NCBI GenBank assembly: GCA_023423715.1
Contig: JAFAFC010000030.1
Location: 1 to 37,820, forward strand
Direction: 5' to 3'
Length of the DNA: 37,820 bases
Origin: Bacteroidota bacterium
Lineage (GTDB): Bacteria; Bacteroidota; Bacteroidia; Flavobacteriales; Weeksellaceae
Both the position numbers and the translations under genes were made by a program. The notes under the pieces are model-generated. The model saw only the letters and a program-made list of their open reading frames with translations, did no database searches and was not told the DNA's origin. This document shows, piece by piece, positions 32,510 through 37,820 of this stretch (position 1 is its first letter; every line of letters begins with the position of its first letter).

Positions 32510-33937
32510 ATGAATTCCTACAAAAATCCTCTTGAAGAACGTTACTCAAGTGAGGAAATGCTTTACAATTTTTCCCCGAATAATAAATTCAGAACTTGGA
32601 GACAATTGTGGATTGCATTGGCAGAAATCGAAAAAGATTTAGGCTTAGACATCACAGACGAGCAAATCAACCAACTGAAAGAACAAGCAGAAAACATCGA
32701 TTTTGATGCGGCTGCAGCTTACGAGAAAAAATTCCGTCATGATGTGATGGCGCACGTTCACACGTATGGCGACGTTGCACCGTTGGCGAAAGGAATCATC
32801 CATTTGGGGGCGACTTCGGCGTTTGTGGGAGATAATACAGATTTAATTCAAATCCGTGACGGTTTAAAAATTGTGAGAAAACAATTGGTAAACGTTATCA
32901 AAAAATTATCGGATTTCTCGATTAAATATAAAGATATGCCTACTTTGGGCTTCACGCATTTTCAACCTGCGCAGTTAACGACGGTTGGGAAGAGAGCAAC
33001 TTTATGGCTTCAATCTTTGATTTTGGATTTTGAAGAATTAGAATTTTTCTTAGAAACTTTGAGATTCCGTGGTGTGAAAGGAACTACCGGAACTGCAGCA
33101 AGTTTCTTGGAGCTTTTCAATGGCGATTATTCCAAGGTAAAACATTTAGATAAAGAATTGTCAAGAAGATTCGGTTTCGAAAAAGTTTTCGGCGTTTCTG
33201 GACAAACGTACGATAGAAAAATTGATGCAAAAGTGGTGGCTTTATTGTCAAATATTGCTCAATCTGCGCATAAATTCACGAACGATTTACGTTTACTTCA
33301 AAACTTGAAAGAAATTGAAGAGCCTTTCGAGAAAAACCAAATTGGTTCATCAGCAATGGCATACAAGCGTAATCCAATGCGTTCTGAAAGAATCGGAGCT
33401 TTGGCGAAATATGTAATGTCGTTGTCGTCAAGTTCGGCGATGGTGGCTTCTACGCAGTGGTTTGAGCGTACTTTGGACGATTCTGCAAACAAGCGTTTAA
33501 CAATTCCGCAAGCATTTTTGGCGATTGATGCTATTTTGTTGATTTGGAATAACATTATGGACGGATTGGTTGTGTACGAAAACCGCATCCACAAACACAT
33601 TATGGAAGAATTGCCTTTTATGGCGACCGAATATGTGATTATGGAAGAAGTAAAAGCAGGTGGCGATCGTCAAGAAATTCACGAAATCATCCGTGTTCAC
33701 TCAATGGAAGCATCTAAGAAAGTGAAAATGGAAGGCAAGGAAAACGACTTAATCGAAAGATTAATGAACGATTCTTCTCTGAAAATGGACAAATCGAAGA
33801 TTGCAGAAGTAATGGATCCGAAAAACTTCATCGGTTTTGCGCCTATACAAACGGAAGAATTTATCCAAAACGAGGCGAAGCCTATCACGGATAAATACTC
33901 GGATTTGATTGGTCTTGAAGCAGATTTAAAAGTATAA
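32510..33937 (+). CDS. purB: Adenylosuccinate lyase
   Basis: Fumarase-superfamily enzyme of 475 residues that splits SAICAR and adenylosuccinate, used both in IMP synthesis and in AMP formation. The superfamily signature is GSSAMAYKRNPMRSE; an ATSAFVGDNTD segment holds a conserved Thr-Ser, and TLGFTHFQPAQLTTVGKR carries the catalytic His. The acid-base Ser loop is SSAMAYK. Length fits the longer PurB type. It has its own -7 box and a terminator after it, although purL follows within 130 bases on the same strand. Confidence 0.96.
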   Translation: MNSYKNPLEERYSSEEMLYNFSPNNKFRTWRQLWIALAEIEKDLGLDITDEQINQLKEQAENIDFDAAAAYEKKFRHDVMAHVHTYGDVAPLAKGIIHLGATSAFVGDNTDLIQIRDGLKIVRKQLVNVIKKLSDFSIKYKDMPTLGFTHFQPAQLTTVGKRATLWLQSLILDFEELEFFLETLRFRGVKGTTGTAASFLELFNGDYSKVKHLDKELSRRFGFEKVFGVSGQTYDRKIDAKVVALLSNIAQSAHKFTNDLRLLQNLKEIEEPFEKNQIGSSAMAYKRNPMRSERIGALAKYVMSLSSSSAMVASTQWFERTLDDSANKRLTIPQAFLAIDAILLIWNNIMDGLVVYENRIHKHIMEELPFMATEYVIMEEVKAGGDRQEIHEIIRVHSMEASKKVKMEGKENDLIERLMNDSSLKMDKSKIAEVMDPKNFIGFAPIQTEEFIQNEAKPITDKYSDLIGLEADLKV

Positions 33938-33942
33938 ATTTG

Positions 33943-33972
33943 ATGCAGTCTTGTCGGCTGCATTTTGTTTTA
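33943..33972 (+). terminator. Intrinsic terminator between purB and purL
   Basis: ATGCAGTC (33943-33950) pairs with GGCTGCAT (33956-33963), an 8-bp stem with one G-U pair and a 5-base loop, followed by T-rich sequence interrupted by one G. Confidence 0.7.
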
Positions 33973-33980
33973 AAAAAAAT

Positions 33981-34057
33981 AGAAATTAGAGATTAGAAGT
34001 TAGAAATTAGGGGTTTTCTCTTGTCTAACATCTAATGTCTAATATCTAACATCTAAT
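33981..34057 (+). repeat. Period-7 repeat with inverted arms directly upstream of purL
   Basis: Left arm: AGAAATT, AGAGATT, AGAAGTT, AGAAATT and a partial unit (33981-34010). Right arm: TCTAACA, TCTAATG, TCTAATA, TCTAACA and a partial TCTAAT (34024-34057). The reverse complement of the left arm consists of TCTAAYN heptamers, so both arms carry one heptamer type in opposite orientation, separated by 13 bases. The purL ATG is 5 bases after the right arm. The transcript could form an imperfect hairpin near the start codon. Confidence 0.88.
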
Positions 34058-34062
34058 AAAAA

Positions 34063-37000
34063 ATGAATAAAAGAATTTTTGTAGAAAAGAAAGGCTTGTT
34101 TGATGTGGAAAGTCCAAAGATTTTTTCGGAAATCTTGAACGTCGTTCCCAACATAGAAAGCGTGAAAGTTTATAATGTTTACGATATTTTCGGAATTGAA
34201 GATGCCGATTTTCAAAAGGTGGTGAATTCTACTTTTGTGGATCCGGTAACTGATATTCTGCACGAAGAAAACCCTGCGAAAAACACGTTTTTTGCAACTG
34301 AATTTCTTCCTGGTCAGTATGACCAAAGAGCTGATTCTGCGGAGCAATGTATCGCTTTGTTGACGCAAAATGGCAACGCAACAGTTAGAAGTGGAAAATT
34401 AATTGAACTTTCTGGAATCAATGATTCAGATTTAGTTAAAATCAAGGATTTGTTGATTAATAAAGTAGAATCTAAAGAAAAAGATTTATCTAAATTAGAA
34501 ATTCCAGTTGAAAACGAACCACAACCTGTTATCGTTTATGATGGTTTTAAAGATTGGAGTTCAGATGAATTGAAAAACTTTTATGATAAGATAGGTTTTG
34601 CATTTGGATTGGACGATTTAGAGTTTATCCAAGCTCATTTTAAGTCAGAAAATCGAAATCCTACAGAAACCGAACTTAAAGTTTTGGATACCTATTGGAG
34701 CGACCATTGTCGTCATACAACTTTCGAAACAGAATTAACTGAAATTGAATTCAAAGGTCAATTTAAATCTACTTTGGAGGCAATTTTTAATGATTATTTA
34801 GAAAAAAGAAAATTCTTAGGACGCGAAGAAAAACCAATTTCTTTAATGGATTTGGGAACAATTGCGGGCAAATATTTCCGCAAAACGGGGAACTTAGAAA
34901 ACCTTGTGGTTTCAGACGAAATCAACGCTTGTACGATTGAAATCGAAGCTGAATACGATGGTAAAAAAGAACCTTGGTATTTGTTATTCAAAAACGAAAC
35001 TCACAATCACCCAACGGAAATTGAGCCTTTTGGTGGGGCTTCAACGTGTCTTGGTGGTGCAATTCGTGACCCTTTGTCTGGGCGTGCGTTTGTCTATCAA
35101 GCAATGCGTTTGACGGGAGCAGGAAATGTTTTAGAGCCAATTTCAGATACAATTGCGGGAAAACTTCCTCAAAGAACGATTACCAAACAAGCGGCAAACG
35201 GCTATTCATCATACGGAAACCAAATCGGTTTGGCGACAACTTTAGTCAACGAAATTTACCATGAAGGCTACAAAGCGAAAAGAATGGAAGTTGGTTTCGT
35301 GGTTGGCGCAGTTCCAAAAACGTGGGTTCGTCGTGAGAAGCCTGAAAATGGTGATATTGTGGTGCTTTTAGGAGGCGCAACTGGTCGTGATGGTGTTGGT
35401 GGAGCAACGGGAAGTTCAAAAGAGCAAGATGAGACCTCGATTCACACGCTTTCTACCGAAGTTCAGAAAGGGAATGCCGTTGAAGAACGTAAAATTCAAC
35501 GTTTGTTCAGAAATCCAGAAGTAACGACTTTAATCAAGAAATCCAACGATTTTGGAGCGGGTGGAGTTTCGGTGGCGATTGGTGAAATTGCAGATTCTTT
35601 GGAAATTAATTTGGATGTTTTGCCTTTAAAATACGAAGGTTTGAACGGAACTGAACTGGCGATTTCTGAATCTCAAGAAAGAATGGCGGTGGTTATTGAA
35701 GCCAAAGATGAAGCGAAATTCATCGAGTTTTGTGAGAAAGAAAACATCAAAGCTGTTGTCGTTGCAAAAGTCACCGATTCTGGAAGAATGCAAATGTTCT
35801 GGAAAGGCAATAAAATTGTGGATTTAAGCCGTGATTTCTTAGACACTAATGGTTGTGCGAAAACACAAACAGTTGAGATTTCTCACTTAGAGCCTGTTAA
35901 AACAGAGAAAATTGAATTTACAGAAGAGAATTTTGTAAATATTTTAAAAGATAAAAACAACGCTTCTCAAAAAGGTTTGTTGGAAATGTTCGATGCTTCG
36001 GTTGGAGCAACGACAGTTGCGATGCCTTTGGGAGGAAAATATCAGTTGACAGAAATGGAAGGCTCTGTGCAGACACTTCCAATTTTGAATGCTGAAAACA
36101 TAGAAACCGTTTCTTTGGCGAGTTGGGGATTTGATGCGGATATTTCAAGTCAAAATTCGATGGTTGGCGCTGCAAATGCTGTTGTAGAAAGCGTTTCTAA
36201 AATCGTTGCGATGGGTGGCGATTACAAAAAAATACGTTTGAGTTTCCAAGAATATTTTGAGAAATTAGGAAATCAACCTGATAAATGGGGTAAGCCAATG
36301 GCTTCACTTTTGGGAGCTTACAATGCTCAAATGAATCTTGGTTTGGCTGCAATTGGCGGAAAAGACTCGATGAGTGGGACGTTCCAGAATATTAATGTGC
36401 CGCCAACTTTGATTTCTTTTGCTTGTGCAAACGGCGTGAAACGTCATATTATTTCGCCAGAATTTAAATTGGCGGGAAATCATTTGTATCATTTTTACCA
36501 TCAAACGGACGAAAATGGGCTTCCAAATTATGAAGTTTTAAAAGACGTTTACGAGTTTATTCATGATGGAATTTTACAAAAAACCATCGTTTCTGCAAAA
36601 ACCATCAAAGAAGGTGGAGTAGCAGTTGCATTGACGAAAATGGCATTTGGAAATAATCTTGGAGCGACCGTTTCTTTAGATGAAAATCAAATTTTAGAAA
36701 AAAATATCGGTGGTTTAATCATTGAATCGGTTGAAGAATTATCTCATCCAGCTTTACAAAAAATCGGAAATGTTGTTGAAAATTCAGTATTAACAATCAA
36801 CAATCTCGAATCTCAAATCTCGAATCTCAAATCCAACTTCGTTGGCACTTTCGAAAAACTTTTCCCAACTTCGGAGAAAGAGAAAATCGTTGTTAATATT
36901 GATGAAAGCTTAAACTCTACAAATCCAAGAACGATTTATATTAAAAAACATGGTTTAGCAAAACCTAAAGTTTTTGCTCCAGTTTTCCCTGGAACGAACT

Positions 37001-37752
37001 GCGAATATGAAACGCAAAACGCTTTCAGAAAAGAAGGTGCGGAAGTTTCGAGTTTGCCATTAATCAATCTTGATTTTAATAAACTAAATGAAAGCATTGA
37101 TGCATGGGTAAAAGAAATTGAGCAATCTCAAATTTTAGTTTTCTCAGGAGGTTTCTCTGCAGGTGACGAGCCAGATGGTTCAGCAAAATTCATTGTGAAT
37201 GTTTTGAAAAACCAAAAGATGAAAGATGCTGTTCACGCTTTATTGCAACGTGACGGAATGATTTTAGGAATTTGTAACGGTTTCCAAGCTTTGGTGAAAT
37301 CTGGATTGCTTCCTTATGGTGAAATCCGTGATTTAGATGCAAATTCACCAACTTTAGCGCACAATGCCATCGGAAGACATATTTCTCAAATGGTGAATGT
37401 GAAAGTTGTGAACGAAGATTCTCCTTGGTTAAAAGGTATGAAAGGTTTGGAATATACGATTCCGATTTCTCATGGTGAAGGTCGTTTTATGGCTTCGGAA
37501 GAGGTGTTGACAGAACTTTACAAAAACGGACAAATCGCAACGCAGTACATCGATTTTGATGGAAACATCGCTCACGGAATGCCGTTCAATCCAAACAATT
37601 CTTTATTCGGAATTGAAGGAATCACGAGCTTGGATGGTAAAATTTTCGGAAGAATGGGACATCCGGAACGTTTTGCAGAAGGTTTAATGAAAAATATTCC
37701 AACGGCAAACTACCATAACATTTTCAAAAATGGAGTGGAGTATTTTAAATAA
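34063..37752 (+). CDS. purL: Phosphoribosylformylglycinamidine synthase, single-chain (large) form
   Basis: Enzyme of 1229 residues converting FGAR, glutamine and ATP to FGAM, the fourth purine step; it combines the synthetase and glutaminase of multi-chain systems in one chain. The linker signature TYWSDHCRHTTF (about 210-221) and ATP-site NHPTEIEPFGGASTCLGGAIRD are clear, then the second AIRS-type domain (GGKDSMSG). The C-terminal glutaminase domain, from about 955, has Cys1071 in GICNGFQ and His1200/Glu1202 in GHPER. Between the synthetase and glutaminase, residues of about 912-925 are encoded by heptanucleotide repeats (INNLESQISNLKSN), probably an insertion in a flexible linker. Confidence 0.97.
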   Translation: MNKRIFVEKKGLFDVESPKIFSEILNVVPNIESVKVYNVYDIFGIEDADFQKVVNSTFVDPVTDILHEENPAKNTFFATEFLPGQYDQRADSAEQCIALLTQNGNATVRSGKLIELSGINDSDLVKIKDLLINKVESKEKDLSKLEIPVENEPQPVIVYDGFKDWSSDELKNFYDKIGFAFGLDDLEFIQAHFKSENRNPTETELKVLDTYWSDHCRHTTFETELTEIEFKGQFKSTLEAIFNDYLEKRKFLGREEKPISLMDLGTIAGKYFRKTGNLENLVVSDEINACTIEIEAEYDGKKEPWYLLFKNETHNHPTEIEPFGGASTCLGGAIRDPLSGRAFVYQAMRLTGAGNVLEPISDTIAGKLPQRTITKQAANGYSSYGNQIGLATTLVNEIYHEGYKAKRMEVGFVVGAVPKTWVRREKPENGDIVVLLGGATGRDGVGGATGSSKEQDETSIHTLSTEVQKGNAVEERKIQRLFRNPEVTTLIKKSNDFGAGGVSVAIGEIADSLEINLDVLPLKYEGLNGTELAISESQERMAVVIEAKDEAKFIEFCEKENIKAVVVAKVTDSGRMQMFWKGNKIVDLSRDFLDTNGCAKTQTVEISHLEPVKTEKIEFTEENFVNILKDKNNASQKGLLEMFDASVGATTVAMPLGGKYQLTEMEGSVQTLPILNAENIETVSLASWGFDADISSQNSMVGAANAVVESVSKIVAMGGDYKKIRLSFQEYFEKLGNQPDKWGKPMASLLGAYNAQMNLGLAAIGGKDSMSGTFQNINVPPTLISFACANGVKRHIISPEFKLAGNHLYHFYHQTDENGLPNYEVLKDVYEFIHDGILQKTIVSAKTIKEGGVAVALTKMAFGNNLGATVSLDENQILEKNIGGLIIESVEELSHPALQKIGNVVENSVLTINNLESQISNLKSNFVGTFEKLFPTSEKEKIVVNIDESLNSTNPRTIYIKKHGLAKPKVFAPVFPGTNCEYETQNAFRKEGAEVSSLPLINLDFNKLNESIDAWVKEIEQSQILVFSGGFSAGDEPDGSAKFIVNVLKNQKMKDAVHALLQRDGMILGICNGFQALVKSGLLPYGEIRDLDANSPTLAHNAIGRHISQMVNVKVVNEDSPWLKGMKGLEYTIPISHGEGRFMASEEVLTELYKNGQIATQYIDFDGNIAHGMPFNPNNSLFGIEGITSLDGKIFGRMGHPERFAEGLMKNIPTANYHNIFKNGVEYFK
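36795..36836 (+). repeat. In-frame heptanucleotide repeat within purL
   Basis: Six consecutive 7-base units: AATCAAC, AATCTCG, AATCTCA, AATCTCG, AATCTCA, AATCCAA. Three units equal 21 bases, so the encoded peptide repeats every seven residues (NLESQIS, NLKSN). The repeat lies in the linker before the glutaminase domain and leaves the frame open. Confidence 0.92.
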
Positions 37753-37785
37753 TTTGAACTGATTTTTCAGTGGATATAATAGTTT

Positions 37786-37806
37786 CGGGGGGGCCCGGCG
37801 CGCGGG
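37786..37806. other. GC-only run at the window end, probable assembly artefact
   Basis: Twenty-one consecutive bases are all G or C, including seven G in a row, in a genome that is otherwise AT-rich. The run lies 34 bases after the purL stop and 14 bases from the end, and no gene or structure explains it. Confidence 0.6.
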
Positions 37807-37820
37807 AAAGTTTTTTTATA

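Noticed and set aside
1..37820. Anti-phage or other defence system, prophage or transposon
   Set aside because: All long reading frames are explained by metabolic, envelope, regulatory or carbohydrate genes. No integrase, transposase, nuclease, toxin-antitoxin pair or reverse transcriptase is visible.

Overview
The window looks like a chromosomal segment of a low-GC Bacteroidota, most likely a flavobacterium (Weeksellaceae-like). Reasons: a SusC/SusD pair, several promoters with the Bacteroidota -7 element TAnnTTTG, no Shine-Dalgarno sequences before most starts, and lipoproteins with Bacteroidota-type lipoboxes. I see no prophage, insertion sequence, rRNA, tRNA or CRISPR array.

Layout. (1) 1-4536: the end of a branched-chain amino acid operon, ilvN (partial), ilvC, a ModF-like double ABC ATPase and ilvA, closed by a terminator. 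(2) 4663-6008: two redox-type genes, a pirin and an NAD(P)H/FMN reductase-like flavoprotein. (3) 6009-6517: a gene-free stretch with a probable small structured RNA or leader (own -7 box, possible pseudoknot, strong terminator) and a second promoter for purM. (4) 6518-12637: purine genes purM, purN, purH, purD and guaA. These cover AIR synthesis, GAR formation and formylation, the last two steps to IMP, and GMP formation. (5) 12679-18527: an L,D-transpeptidase lipoprotein, then a mostly minus-strand block with a 2TM protein, an aspartyl protease with a PDZ domain, an HxlR regulator, a thiolase and a membrane-anchored metallo-beta-lactamase-fold hydrolase. (6) 18700-23235: an SRPBCC protein, a glutaminyl cyclase lipoprotein, a secreted protein of unknown function, a deoxynucleoside kinase, an ArsC-like protein, and DUF493 and DUF4197 proteins. 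(7) 23422-32382: a polysaccharide utilisation locus, SusC, SusD, a PF10091/GH144-type glucanase, a secreted alpha/beta hydrolase and a GH3 beta-glucosidase. The gene set suggests beta-1,2-glucan as substrate, as an inference. (8) 32510-37752: purB and purL, which complete the purine theme. The last 35 bases contain a GC-only run that looks like a contig-end artefact.

The most unusual signals are non-coding. One is the structured RNA candidate upstream of purM. The other is a set of period-7 (heptanucleotide) repeats at three purine loci: before purN and before purL, where they form inverted arms around a short spacer, and inside the purL reading frame, where they encode a seven-residue repeat in a linker.
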